Shown one piece after another: positions 10,989 to 22,778 of a stretch of 64,000 bases of DNA. Under the pieces are notes generated by a model. The model saw only the letters and a list, made by a program, of their open reading frames with translations, was not told where the DNA came from and made no database searches. The DNA comes from Diadophis punctatus similis (taxonomy: Eukaryota; Chordata; Lepidosauria; Squamata; Dipsadidae). The DNA is taken from the NCBI GenBank assembly GCA_023053685.1, contig JALIGW010000010.1, positions 15,172,419 to 15,236,418 on the forward strand, given 5' to 3'. The translations under genes were made by a program, and so were the position numbers. Positions within the stretch are counted from its first letter, which is position 1, and every line of letters begins with the position of its first letter.

Positions 10989-13736
10989 ATGAATTCAAGA
11001 AGCATCATTAACAAAATACCTGAACTCCTTCTCTTACTAAAAACTGCTAAATTCGACATTATATTTGTCTGTGAAACATGGCTAAACGCATTCCTCCCCG
11101 ACTCCATTATCACAGTAAGAGACTATCATGTTTACCGATCTGATCGCGAAACCCGCAGAGGAGGTGGAGTTGCCATCTTCTATAAGAAATCACTGAACAT
11201 AAAAAAGGTGCAAATTAAACATGAACTCGATCTTCCAGAAACTATCATCTGCGAATTGACCTTAAATACCACACTTCGCTTCCTACTATGTTATAGAGCT
11301 CCTGATTACGACATGACACATGCGAACAAGCTAACCTCACTACTAACGTGGGCAGCCTCCTACCCACATCCTCTTATATTTCTTGGTGACCTAAACCTAC
11401 CTCATATAAACTGGACCCTAAACGAATGTACAACTGAACCCATACATTCAACCCTTTACAATGCTATTACCAATCTAGGGCTAGATCAACTAGTAACAGA
11501 CAATACTAGACTCAGCAATTGTCATGATCTCATCTTCTGCAACAACTTACACTCAATTTACGGACTACAAATAAAAGAACCCTTTCCCAACAGTGACCAC
11601 AGCATGATTGACTTTTGTCTCAATATATGTCCTTACAGAAACCACCTCAATAATGGGATAACCAATTACAACTTTAAAAAAGCCAACTATGATATCATAG
11701 AAGCCGACCTCTCATTTCTTGATTGGCATACACTATTCTCTGGCTGTAATACTGCCGAAGACTACTACAATATATTTTTGCTCGAAATCCAAAGAGTCAT
11801 TAAATTACATGTACCACTAATAATCACCAAAACCAAGAAAAATAAATTACCCATAAAAATAAGGAAGCTCCAATCCAAAAAAAGATCTCTTTGGCGAAAA
11901 AATAAAACAGGCCACGTTGCAAACTTTAAAAGCCGCTACAAAAATCTGTGTCACCAAATAAAGACTGAATGCACCAATTATCACATCAATCAAGAAGAAA
12001 ACCTTCTACGTACGAAGTCCACACATGCCTTCTATAACTTTGTAAACAACCAACTCAAAGACTCAAGATCCATCGCACCCCTTAAAGGACCGAATGGTAA
12101 AGACTATAACGACGAAACAATTAAAGCCAACCTCTTTAACACATTCTTCGGCTCAATCTTTGTAAACAGCAATGGCTCATGCCCAATATTTCCTAGTCGT
12201 ACCACAATTAACTTCAACGATCTAACACAAATCGATTTTACAGAAGATAATGTTAGAAAGGCATTACGCAACCAAAAACCATCTCTATCTATTGGACCTG
12301 ATGGACTATGTGCATACTTCTTAAAAAAGCTCTCCACAACCTTGGCTGAACCTCTAAGCATAATTTTTAAAAAATCCTTCAGGACTAGCTCCTTACCCAA
12401 CCTATGGTCACTAGCCACAGTCATCCCTATCTTCAAAAAAAGGAGATCCAAGTAACGTTGAAAATTACAGACCAATCTCTTTGGGCTGCATCACCTGCAA
12501 AGTCATGGAATCAATCATAAACCAATCCATTACGCTCCACTTAGAAACTAACAACCTACTCTCCAACAAACAATTTGGTTTCAGAAAAAAATTATCCTGT
12601 AATCTGCAACTCTTGCACTGCAAAAACATTGATCAGGGTAAAACAATAGATGCAATTTACATAGACTTTGTAAAGCCTTTGATTCAGTTGTACACGACAA
12701 ACTACTTCTGAAACTAAAATCCTATGGCATTTCTGGACCCCTACATGATTGGATAACTGCGTTCCTGTCTAACAGACAACAAGTGGTCAAAATAGGAAGT
12801 GCCATATCAAATCCTGCTCCTGTCAACAGTGGTGTCCCTCAAGGCAGTGTTCTAGGACCAACACTCTTCATACTCTACATAAACGATCTTTGTGATCATA
12901 TTATAAGCAACTGCGTTCTCTTTGCTGATGATGTTAAACTATTTAACACCACCGACAATGTTGCTACCCTTCAAAAAGACCTTGATCATGTAGCAGAATG
13001 GTCAAACAACTGGCAACTTCAAATCTCAACCAACAAATGCTCTGTCTTACACATTGGCAAAAAAAATCAGAATACAAAATACAAACTTGGAGGAAACGAA
13101 CTTGTAGATGACACTCACTCTGTCAAAGACCTTGGAGTACTCATATCCAATGACCTAAGTGCTAGAGCCCACTGTAACAACATTGCCAAAAAGGCACTAA
13201 GAGTTGTTAATCTAATCTTGCGTAGCTTCTTCTCTGGCAACATTACATTACTAACCAGAGCATACAAAACATTTGTTAGACCAATTCTGGAATACAGCTC
13301 ACCTGTCTGGAACCCGCACTGCATATCAGACATAAATACAATTGAGAGAGTCCAGAAATATTTCACAAGAAGAGTCCTTCACTCCTCCGCTCACAACAAA
13401 ATACCTTATTCCACCAGACTTGAAATATTGGGATTAGACAATTTACAACTACGTCGCCTCCGATCTGATCTAAATGTAGTTCATAAAATCATATACCAAA
13501 ATGTCCTTCCTGTTAATGACTACTTCAGCTTCAACCGCAACAATACATGAGCACGTAATAGATTCAAACTAAATGTAAAGCACTCCAAACTCAACTGCAG
13601 AAAATACGACTTCAGCAACAGAGTGATCAATGCCTGGAATGCACTACCTGACTCTGTGGTTTCTTCCCCAAACCCCAAAAACTTTAACCTTAGACTGTCT
13701 ACAGTCGACCTCTCCTCGTTTCTAAGAGGTCTGTAA
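10989..13736 (+). pseudogene. CR1-group LINE ORF2 (endonuclease-reverse transcriptase)
   Basis: The N-terminal part is an apurinic-type endonuclease. It shows NSRSIINKIPELLLL, then FVCETWL, GGGVAIFYKK, FLGDLNLPHINW and NSDHSMIDF in the expected order. The reverse transcriptase follows, with IGPDGL, then a QFGFRK block, GVPQGSVLGPTLF and the active-site box LFADDVKLF. The C-terminal region has the conserved RNRFK...VINAWNALPDSVV block. Breaks are a frameshift near 12450 in an A-rich run, a second near 12675, and an in-frame TGA at 13548. The enzyme would copy its own RNA at a nicked target. This copy is inactive. Confidence 0.85.
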
Positions 13737-13885
13737 GGGGTGTGCATAAGCGCACCACTGTGCCTACCGTCCCTGTCCTACTGTCCCATTGTCCTCTTTT
13801 ATCGTTACTTTTTACTTATGTTTATACAAATTACTACTATCCTATACATGTTTGACAAATAAATAAATAAAATAAATAAATAAAA

Positions 13886-14204
13886 ATAAAAGCAATTGGA
13901 AACACCTTTGTCACTGTTAAAGCATTCATACAAAGACAACAAGGAGTAACTGTTAAAGTTGTTATCTGAATCCGAGCTTTTTCAAGAAGAGGGAGTACTT
14001 TCCATCAAACAGAAGCCCAGATTAAGAGCTACACTTTCCCGACGGAGGATGGAGGAAAAGGCTCAGGGTAGCCACATCCCTTTCAGGATCTATCTAGTAG
14101 GTTAGAAGTTATAGCTTTACTTTGGCAACATTCTGTCCATTAGGTATAAGCAAATAAAGGATTGGACTCAATTGGATAGTGTTGTGCCATCTTTGGGCTT
14201 GGGC
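13886..14204. other. Non-coding stretch
   Basis: Nothing recognised between the LINE tail and the next repeat fragment. Confidence 0.5.
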
Positions 14205-14335
14205 CTGACTTGACCAAAGGGATGCTACAATGGTCATAAGTATAAAAAAACCAGTTGTGAGTCACTTTTTCAGCTCAGTCATAACTTTGAATGGTTGTTA
14301 ATTGAATGATCATAAATCAAGGACTATCTGTTTGC
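14205..14335. repeat. Degraded interspersed repeat end
   Basis: The sequence 'cagtcataactttgaatgg ... aatcaaggactatctg' resembles a terminal block common in squamate DNA ('gtcgaggactacctg' type), probably from a DNA transposon. Only one end is seen and the match is from memory, so this is tentative. Confidence 0.35.
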
Positions 14336-14545
14336 TGATACTTGAAGAAATAAGGTCTTCTTGCTTTCTGCATTACTCAGACACACTCCTACGAAACTTT
14401 ATTCTAACTCATTGACATGATTTCAACTTAGCTCCCTCTTTCATCCCAACCATCTACTCCATGACAAGAGTCACCAAAGGACATTTATTGCAAATTGATA
14501 TTGTGAATTGTGTATTACAGTTGCACTGGATCTTCTGTTGCCTTG

Positions 14546-14921
14546 TGTTAAGACTGACTCGAACTTTCACCTATATTCCACTTTGCTCGCAGTTTGACAA
14601 AGAATGGGGGGTGGATTTGGGGAATGGCCTCCAAGCATCATTGTTCCCATGAGACATTGTTCCCCCCACCCTCATGGACACCCAGAGTAGATGCCACAGC
14701 ATGATTGGCTGGTTCCCAAAACAAAATGAACAGAAGTGATCAGTGGACGTAATGGACTGTGGGTGGCCAATGGGGAAAGTGGAAAAATGCATTTGTGCAG
14801 GAAGCTGAGAGCTGGTTTTGCTTCTTCTGTGCCAATATGGACTTATTCAGTAAAGTTTGTACTCTTGGTAAAATAACTCCAGGAGTTTCTTTTTCTGGAT
14901 TTTCCAGCTGGATAGCTGACA
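14546..14921 (+). repeat. Gypsy 5' LTR
   Basis: 376 bp, begins TGTTAAGACTGACT and ends GCTGACA. It matches the 3' LTR at 24344-24742 over its length, including 'ggcctccaagcatcattg', 'acagaagtgat' and 'gacttattcagtaaagtt'. It lacks about 10 bp (ctatgcatg) that the 3' LTR and the duplicated copy both have, so that small deletion is specific to this LTR. Confidence 0.85.
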
Positions 14922-15052
14922 TTAAACCAGCTCTCCCAGTAGCAGCCTATCTAGACCCCACCAGGAGTTGGGAGTTTTGAGATGTTGGCAACCAACAAAG
15001 GAACGGAAGGTGGGGCAAAGCCAGGGGAAGCCTCCTCTCAAGAGACCCCAGG

Positions 15053-15910
15053 GGTGGCCCATGGGAAAAGTGGAAAAAACCTATGCATGCATTTGTGCAG
15101 GAAGCCGAGAGCTGGTTTTGCTTCTTCTGTGCCAATATGGACTTATTCAGTAAAGTTATACTTAGAGAAGGAGGCTCTACTCACCGTCACTCATGCCCTT
15201 GTAACCTCTAGATTGGACTACTGTAATGCGCTCTACATGGGGCTACCCTTGAAGAGTATCCAGAGACTTCAACTGGTGCAAAATGCGGCTGTGTGTGCTG
15301 TGGTGGGTGTCTCAAGATACACCCACGTAACACCCATACTCCTCCAGCTGCATTGGTTGCCCATTGGTCTCCGGGTGCAATTCAAGGTGTTTATCATCAT
15401 CTTTAAAGCCCTACATGGGTTAGGACCAGGTTACCTCCAGGACCGCATCCTACCTCATACTTCCCTTCGACCAGTTAGGTCCCACAGAGTGGGTCTCCTC
15501 CGGGTCCTGTCAGCCAAACAATGCCAACTGGTGGGGCCTAGGGGGAGGGCCTTCTCTGTAAGGGCCCCTGTTCTCTGGAACCAACTACCCCCAGAGATCC
15601 GAATTATCCCCACCTTGCTGGCCTTCCGAAAAGCCATTAAGACATGGATCTTCCTGCAGGTGGGGTGATTTTGAGACAACTTTCCCCCAAGTATGCATGG
15701 TTTTGTATGTCTTTTTAAAACTCTTTTAAAACTGTTTTTAATAATTTTATTGTTTAGTTGTTCCTTGAAATGTTGTATGCCGCCCTGAGTCCTCAGGGAG
15801 TAGGGCGGCATAGAAAAACACTAAATAAATAAATAAAATAAAGTTTGTACTCTTGGTAAAATAACTCCCAGGAGTTTCTTTTTCTGGATTTTCCAGCTGG
15901 ATAGCTGACA
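15053..15910 (+). repeat. Partial second copy of the LTR and leader, split by an L2 fragment
   Basis: From 15053 the sequence returns to mid-LTR (ggaaaagtgg, then gtgcaggaagccgagagctgg). It is cut at 15155 by an L2 fragment and resumes at 15842 (aagtttgtactcttgg) up to gctgaca at 15910. The following leader (ttaaaccagctctcc, then aacggaaggtggggcaaagcc) is also a repeat of 14922-15050. The junction lies at a short 'gggtggcc' homology. This looks like unequal exchange inside the provirus. Confidence 0.75.
15156..15841 (+). mobile_element. L2-type LINE 3' fragment inserted in the Gypsy LTR copy
   Basis: The frame at 15166-15668 encodes the reverse transcriptase C-terminal region: [17 protein letters not shown], then [34 protein letters not shown] and WNQLPPEIR. 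It ends with the 3' UTR gccgccctgagtcctcaggg and an AAATAAATA tail. The same domain is present in the minus-strand L2 at 47540-47900, so both belong to one group. A short taaagtt repeat flanks the insert. 5'-truncated, no active-site region left. Confidence 0.85.
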
Positions 15911-16939
15911 TTAAACCAGCTCTCCTAGTAGCAGCCTATCTAGACCCCACCAGGAGTTGGGAGTGTTGAGATGTTGGCAACCAGCAAAGGAACGGAAGGT
16001 GGGGCAAAGCCAGGGGAAGCCTCCTCTCGAGAGACCCCAGTGGTGGCCCAAGCCGAAGCCAGGATGCAAGCAGCTGGTGCATGCCCCAAACAGAAGCCTG
16101 AGAAGCCTGAGCAACAACCTGCACTAAAGGGAGAGAGAGGGATGGAAGGACCCTATTCAGGCCCCAAGGGCTTGTGGATGAGCTATGTGGGAAAGACCGT
16201 GGAAGCAGAGGATCAACTGATCCGCCCTGGTATCACAGTGACCTGGGAGAGCAAGTGAAAGGCTAGGTGAGCAGCTGAGTGGGATGACCTAGCTGAGTGG
16301 AAGTTCCCAGCCGCAGCTTGAAGTCCATTGATGGACTTCTGAGGGAAAAGTACAGCAGGTTGGAGGTCCGGGGAGCCACCTCACTGATGGTGGCAGTCAC
16401 AGTAGTCGGGACAGGGGCCATGAAACTGTTGTCTACCCTGTCCCCTCCCCTCCTGCAGCCCATGGTGCCAACCTGATCTGGGACAGTGGGAGCCCAACAC
16501 TAAGGGACAGCAGCTCCCATCCAAGCCACTGCCCCATTGGGGGGCAGGCGGCAGCACATGAAGCCCCAGCGGTGGCCAGTATTCCCATTCAGACACCCCT
16601 GGCCTCAGTGGGGGCTACCACCTGGATACATCCTAGTGCAAGTTTCAGGGTTCCAAGTAATAACCCCAAAGCAATCAAAACTCTGAGGCCTAAAGTTGCC
16701 ACAAAGCATAATTTTATTTGGGATGTCATATTGGCACGGCTGGTGAAAACCCGACTCTGAAGAACCCAGGGATTTCCCCACCCAAATTAAAACCTAAAGT
16801 TCTTGCCACCCAGGTCACATGTCCATCACATGGTCCAATCAGGTCGCAGTTCCAAGTCTGGCTGGCTTGGGTCCATACCCTTCCAACACCTGGTAGAGCA
16901 TCCTTGGCTCCCATGGGAAAGAATGAGTAAATTAGAATG
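15911..16939 (+). pseudogene. Gypsy leader and gag-region remnant
   Basis: The plus-strand frame at 15971-16258 (AEARMQAAGACPKQKPEKPE and a charged continuation) and the proline-rich pieces up to 16930 lie where gag and protease should be. No capsid motif, zinc knuckle or protease DTG can be recognised, and frames change often. The call rests on position between LTR and pol. Confidence 0.4.
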
Positions 16940-17616
16940 ACATTCTAATTTATACCAAGACCATGGAAGAGCACATCAGGCTAGTGAAAGCAGTACTTGA
17001 GAAATTGCTCAAAGCCAGCTATATGCAAAGCTATCTAAATGTGACTTCCACAAGACCAGTCTAGACTACCTGGGATATCGCATCTCCAAGGATGGGGCGG
17101 AGAGGAACCCGGCCAAGGTGAGAGCGATCCTGGAATGGGAGGCCACCAGGAGGCAGTTACAGAGTTTCCTGGGATTCATGAACTTTTACCAGCAGTTCAT
17201 CCTCACATTTGCCCAGATAGCCTTGCCCATCACCAACTTGCTCAAGACTCAAGGGGAGCAAACCCCAAACTGAGTCAATCACTAAATTGGTCCATCGAAT
17301 GCCAGGCGGCCTTCAAAAAGCTGAAGCGGCTCTTTGCTGCTGATGCAGTCTTGAAGCACACAAACCCAAATGAGCCTTTTGTGATCCAGGCAGATGCCTG
17401 TGATGTGGCAGGAGGGGCAGTTTCACTCCAGAGGTACAAAAAGGGAAAGTTGCAACCATGTGCCTCTCACAAGTTGTTTGATACTGAGAGGCCGTGGACC
17501 ATCTGGAAGAAGGAGGTTTACACAGTCAAATGGGCTCTTCTCACCTGGAGGCAGTTCTTAGAGGGCAGTAAGATTCCATTTGAAGTGTGGACAGACCACA
17601 AGAATCTGGAGGCATT
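16940..17616 (+). pseudogene. Gypsy pol: end of reverse transcriptase and RNase H
   Basis: Pieces in two frames give the RT thumb/connection (EEHIRLVKAVLEKLL, LDYLGYRISKDG, LQSFLGFMNFYQQFI). The RNase H domain follows: FVIQADACDVAGGAV with its first acidic residue, then KKEVYTVKWALLTWRQFLEG and VWTDHKNLEA. The catalytic YxDD part of RT is not found upstream, so the front of pol is deleted or decayed. The L1 insertion at 17616 splits RNase H exactly after KNLEA. The sequence resumes in frame at 22763 with KNLEALKALRKL. Confidence 0.8.
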
Positions 17617-18743
17617 TGAAAACTATGCAAGGTGAACTTGCTATTGGATTTAATATGAAAATTAATGAAACTAATGAGAAAATTAATGAAACTAATGAGA
17701 AAATTAATGAAACTAATGAGAAAATACAGGCTGTTTCTGAGGAGATTGGAAAGCAGAATCAGGAAATCAGAGAAGACATAATAATGGCATTTCAAGGCTT
17801 AGCAAATAATTTTGAAATATTGGATCAAGAGGTAGAAAAAATTAAACAAGCCACCGCAATTTTGGGGGAGAAAATAGGAGAAACTGAAAACAAAATAGAA
17901 AAGGATGAAGCTGATATAATAATGATGCAATACAGAAATATGGAGTTTGCAATCAGAGTGAGAGGAGTAAAAGAGAACAAGCAAGAAAACCTGAAAGAAA
18001 TGATGTTGGATGCCTTTGTGCAAACATTAGGAGCGACGAGAGAAGTTTTGGCTTGGCAGATTGATAAAATATATCATGTCACTTCGTGGGTGGCTAGAAG
18101 GAGAAATCTGCCAAGAGATATTGTAATATATTTTACCACCAGAACACTGCGTAATGACATCCTACAGGCAACTTTCATAAATAAACTTCAGGTAGAAGGT
18201 CAGGAAGTGATGACAATGAAAGAAATTCCCCCCAAAATCTTGAGAGCCAGAAAGGATTATGCTTTTCTGGTGGAAGAATTGAAAAAACAACAAGTACAGT
18301 ATAGGTGGGAAGTTCCAGTTGGCATAGCGGTGACCTACGAAGGAGTGAGATATCGGCTTAATACGTTATGGAAGGCTAGGGATTTCTATGAAAATGTGTT
18401 AAAGGCTGGTACATCAAGACCACCAGATGGAAAAAGAAAGGAGGCTGGTATAGAAGAAGAAAGAGATGAATTGCTGAAGGCAGTTCAAGAAGGGGGAGCC
18501 TTGTTAGCAATTCAAACGGATCAAAGCTTGGAAGTACTTGACATACAACAAACGATAAAAGAACAAAGACAGACTAGAGTGAAAACAGCTAAACATAAAG
18601 AAGAATTAAGACAACAACTTCAGATGGTAACTCAAGAAATTTCCAAAACAGAAGCGGTGGGACGAGCGAGACCAAAAGAACGATCCAAGGAAGATCTTCA
18701 GAAAATGCTCCAGACACTTCAGAAGCCCAGAGATGGGAACTAA
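17617..18743 (+). CDS. L1 ORF1 (RNA-binding chaperone), N-terminus missing
   Basis: The frame is open from the truncation point to the TAA at 18741-18743. An in-frame ATG at 17625 could serve as start. The order is a coiled coil with three exact heptads KINETNE, more coil, an RRM-like centre (MEFAIRVRGVKE ... IYFTTRTLRNDILQ) and a C-terminal domain (AFLVEELKKQQVQYRWEVPV, GVRYRLNTLWKARDFY). A charged glutamine-rich tail follows. This is the layout of L1 ORF1 proteins, which trimerise and coat L1 RNA. About 40 N-terminal residues are missing compared with the copy at 43998. ORF2 starts 11 nt before the stop. Confidence 0.85.
17640..17727 (+). repeat. Three-fold 21-bp repeat in L1 ORF1
   Basis: The 21-bp unit aaaattaatgaaactaatgag occurs three times in tandem and encodes KINETNE each time. 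One unit equals one coiled-coil heptad, so copy-number change would lengthen the coil without breaking register or frame. Confidence 0.85.
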
Positions 18744-21700
18744 ATTTTTGACCTGGAATGTTAATGGCTTAAACTCTCCACAGAAGAGGAGGAAAATATT
18801 TCATTATCTTAAACAATTTAAGAATGATTTAATTTGCCTACAAGAGACTCATATTAGGATACAAGATCAAAAACATTTGATAAATACAAGATTAGGTACA
18901 CATTTTGTAGCAGCAGCATCAGAGAAGAAAAATGGTATAGTCATATATGTGAAAAGAGACTTGATTGCTAAGTTAATTGAAGCAGATGACCAAGGAAGAT
19001 TTTTATCTATTGAACTCTTAATAAAATGAGAGAAAATACTGGTGATTGGTGTATATGCCCCGAATCAACAACAAGAAAAATTTTATGATCTTCTACATTC
19101 AAAGTTGACACAATGGGATTACAAAACTTGTATCCTTTTAGGGGATTGGAATGGTGTTTTGGATGTGAAAAAAGACAAGAAGGGTCCTAAGCAAAATATT
19201 TTTTCAAGAGCAAGATTGCCTAAATCTTTTTTTGAGATGATGGAAGACTGGGAGTTGAGAGATATTTGGCGTGAAAGAAACCTAGAAGAAAAGGACTTTA
19301 CTTTTTTTTCAGATAGACATCAATCTTTCTCAAGAATTGACTTTATTTTAATTACTAATGATCTTTTTTCCAGGGTGAAGAAGACGAAGATTTGCTCAAG
19401 AACATTGACAGATCATAGCCCAGTTTGGTTGGAATTGGACTATGGAAAAGGACCTAGAAGGTCTTGGAGGTTAAATGATAATTTGTTTAGATATGAGGAC
19501 AATGTAAAAGAGTGTAAAAAATGTATGAAAGAATTTTTTGTTATGAATATGCAGAAGGGTACCTCAATGGAGATGGTTTGGGATGCAAGTAAGGCTTATA
19601 TGAGAGGTGTCTTGATATATTTGGATAACAAATATAGAAGGAAGAAGGGAGAAAAAAGAAGAGAACTGGAGGAAGAGATCAAAAAACAAGAGAGGGCTTT
19701 AATTTTAAACCCATCAGATAAGAAAATTAAGGAGACAAATAATTTATTAAAAGGTCAATTTAATATGTTAATAGCAGATCAAGTGGCAACTAATTTACAA
19801 TATGTTAAATATAACACTTTTTGCAATGCAAATAAACCAGGTAGGTGGTTAGCATACACGTTAAGGAAAAAGCAAAAATCAAGGATCATTGAAAAAATAA
19901 AATATAAGGGTAAAGAAGTTTATGAACAAGAACTGATTAAAAAATCTTTCTTAGAGTTTTATTCAGGGTTGTATACGGGTGGTAAAGTTAAAGATGAGGA
20001 TATAGACATATTTGCAAAAAGGGAATATTCATACAACTTCCAAGGAGCAGATGGATACTTTAAATCAATTGATAACTTCTGAGGAAATTTTGGCAGTGAT
20101 TAAACAGTTAAAAGTGGGTAAAGCTCCAGGGACAGATGGTTTGACAGTTGTTTATTATAAAATTTTGCAGGAGGAAATGGTGGAACCGTTGAAGGAATTA
20201 TTTAATAATATACAACAGGGAGGTGAAGTACCTCCAACTTGGAAGACTGCTTTTATCTCTGTGATCCCAAAAGAGGGTCAAGATCATACAGATCCTAAAA
20301 ATTATAGGCCGATTTCACTTTTAAATATAGATTACAAGATTTTTGCTAAAATACTAGCAAATAGACTAATGATAATTATGTAGCAAATGATTCATCATGA
20401 TCAAACTGGTTTTTTAGTTGGTAGACAGATGAAGAGTAATGTAAGACAAATAATTAATTTATTAGAATATTTGGGAATGAATAACCAGGTACCTGCAGTA
20501 TTGGTGTTCTTGGATGCTAAGAAAGTCTTTGACAGACTGAATTGGCAATTTTTATTAAAATTAATAGAAAAGATGCAGCTTGGAGATTACTTTACACAAT
20601 CTATTAGGGCAATATATCAAAAACAAACAGCGCAAATAATAATCAATGGTGGTTTAACAGATATTTTCAATATAGAGAAAGGACCAAGACAAGGATGTCC
20701 TTTGTCACCTTTATTGTTTATTTTGACTATGGAAATTTTACTTAGTAAAATAAGGGAGTTGGATATAATAAAGGGAATTAAAATTAGACAGGAGGAATAT
20801 AAGTTACGAGCATTCGCAGATGACCTGGTCCTTACCTTGACCCAACCATTTCAATCTATTATAGCTCTGATGGAAATTATTAATCTATATGGACAAGTAT
20901 CTGGTTTTAAAATAAACATAGCTAAAACTAAAATAATAGCCAAAAATATGACTAGAAGCCAAGAAGAAGAAATAGAAAGGGTAACGGGATTTGAGATAGT
21001 TAAGAAGGTTAAATATTTAGGGGTTTATATTATGTCTACAAATACGAAATTATATCAGCATAATTATGAACCATTATGGCAAAAAATACAGAAAGATTTG
21101 GAAAACTGGAAAAAACTACAATTGTCTTTGCTGGGTAGGATAGCTGTAGTTAAAATGAACGTTTTACCAAGGTTTTTGTTTCTTTTTCAAATGATTCCTA
21201 TACTTAAAAAAGATGACAATTTGAAGGAATGGCAGAAGGGTATAAATAAATTTATTTGGGCAGGGAAGAAACCGAGAGTAAATCAGAAAATAATGCAAGA
21301 CACACGAGAGAGGGGAGGTCTTAAAATGCCTAATTTAAGATTGTATTATGAAGCAGCTACCCTCTCAGCAATTACTGATTTGATTAATTTGATGGAAGAT
21401 AGGATATTAAATATTGAAGGATATGGTTTGATTTATGGATGGCATGCTTATTTAGTGTATGACAAAAAAGTAGACAAGGCTTTTAAGAGTCATATATTAA
21501 GAAATGCGCTATTGCGTGTCTGGAAAAAGTATCAATGTAAATTAAATGATAAGTTACCTATATGGACAGTACCCAGACACGCGATAGAAAATATAAATTT
21601 GGAACAAAAGCAAGATAAAATTACATATAAAGAACTTCTTTATGAAGAAGGAATTAGATTACATTTAAAATCTATGGAGCAATTAGGACAAGAAGGAATA

Positions 21701-22419
21701 ATTAGAACTTGGTTTCAGTATGGGCAGTTGCAGGCTAGATGGAAAGAAAATAAAAAAACTGGTATCTTGCAGCAAGATGATAACTTGATAATTCAAATAA
21801 AAAATAAAGGTCCAGTGCATATAAAGAGATTGTATAATGTTTTAGTGGAATTAGATTCAGAAACAGAGCTAGTTAAGGATTGTATGATAAAATGGGCGCA
21901 GAATATTGGAGAACCTATAATGCTAGAAACATGGGAAAAGATTTGGGTTAGAAATGTAAAATTTACGCAAGCTCAAAATTTAAGGGAGAATTTTTACAAA
22001 ATGGTTTTTAGATGGCACTTAGATCCAAATAAACTAGCTCGTATGTACCCAAATTTACAACCTAAATGTTGGAGATGTGAATGTGAAGATGCTACGTATT
22101 TTCATATATGGTGGACTTGTAAAAAAAATTAAGGCTTTTTGGATAAAAATTTGGTGGATTATTCAAAATATTTTAAAGAAAAAGATTAAGTTTACACCAC
22201 AGTTTTTTCTGTTGGGAATAATTACGGATTGCACTGTAATAGAAACTAAATTGGTTTTGAACTTAATAACAGCTGCCAGATTGCTGGTGGCACAGTATTG
22301 GAAGAAGGAAGATATACCAACTATCGAGGAATGGACATTAAAAGTTGTACAGCTGGCTGAAATGGCAAAAATCTCATCATATCTCAAAGACCATTCAAAC
22401 GAGAGATATATATTGGAAT
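18733..22419 (+). pseudogene. L1 ORF2 (endonuclease-reverse transcriptase)
   Basis: It starts ATGGGAACTAAATTTTTG. Endonuclease motifs come in order: TWNVNGLNSPQKR, LICLQETHI, VIGVYAPNQ, LLGDWNGVLD, SRIDFILI and DHSPVWLEL. The RT has APGTDGL, NYRPISLLNIDYKI, DQTGFLVGRQ, GPRQGCPLSPLLF and the active-site LRAFADDLVL. Near the end, CWRCECEDATYFHIWWTC gives the C-terminal cysteine cluster typical of L1. Breaks are TGA at 19027-19029, a frameshift near 20025, TAG at 20381-20383, and a frameshift in an A-run near 22125. All four are point events, so this is a fairly young but inactive copy. Confidence 0.9.
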
Positions 22420-22629
22420 AGAGTAGATGGACTGACTATATTCAAAAAAAGTATCAGATTAAGAAGATACAAATAGTTTAATAGTGATATATGTTTAACC
22501 TTTAGATTATGTTTAAAAAGTTTGAACTAACAAGGAGTTAAAGAACTAGAGAAATTTTGAAATTAATAATCTGTTAGTATATTTTAATTTTATGTTTATT
22601 GAATACTATACCCTGTGCTTTTTCTGGGA

Positions 22630-22704
22630 AGTCGGGGTGGGTGGGTGGGTGAGTGGGGGGAGGGTAAGGGAGGCGGGGTTTGGGGGGAAGGGGGGGAGAA
22701 AAGA
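22630..22704 (+). repeat. G-rich tract in the L1 3' UTR
   Basis: Repeated runs of three to eight guanines (gggtgggtgggtgag, ggggggagggtaaggg, gggggagaaa) lie just before the final aataaa. A comparable tract occurs at 46160-46195 in the HAL1-like element. The spacing allows G-quadruplex formation on the transcript strand. Mammalian L1 3' UTRs also have such tracts. Confidence 0.8.
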
Positions 22705-22778
22705 GAAAAATGTTTGTACTTTGTACTAATAAAACTTTTTGAATAAAAAATAATAATAAAAAAAGAATCTGGAGGCAT

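Larger units (their letters stand above)
8385..13885 (+). mobile_element. Near full-length CR1-group LINE
   Basis: The element starts near the 'ggaaagatggcgaccgaggc' leader and ends in an AAATAAATAAA tail. It has a long leader, ORF1 with a zinc-binding motif, ORF2 with endonuclease and reverse transcriptase, and a short 3' UTR containing 'gcataagcgcacca'. The same 3' UTR recurs at 58925-59145, so this is a multicopy family here. Later events inside it are a SINE, an L1-leader-like piece, two frameshifts and one stop. I place it in the CR1/L3 group of non-LTR elements. The exact family name would need a library search. Confidence 0.8.
17617..22762 (+). mobile_element. 5'-truncated L1 LINE with 16-bp target duplication
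   Basis: The direct repeat agaatctggaggcatt is present at 17601-17616 and 22763-22778, and an A-rich tail precedes the right copy. The element begins inside ORF1, then has ORF2 and a G-rich 3' UTR. It ends with aataaaactttttgaataaa. The 3' end matches the HAL1-like element at 46140-46249, so the two belong to one L1 family. It inserted into the RNase H gene of an already resident Gypsy element. Confidence 0.95.
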
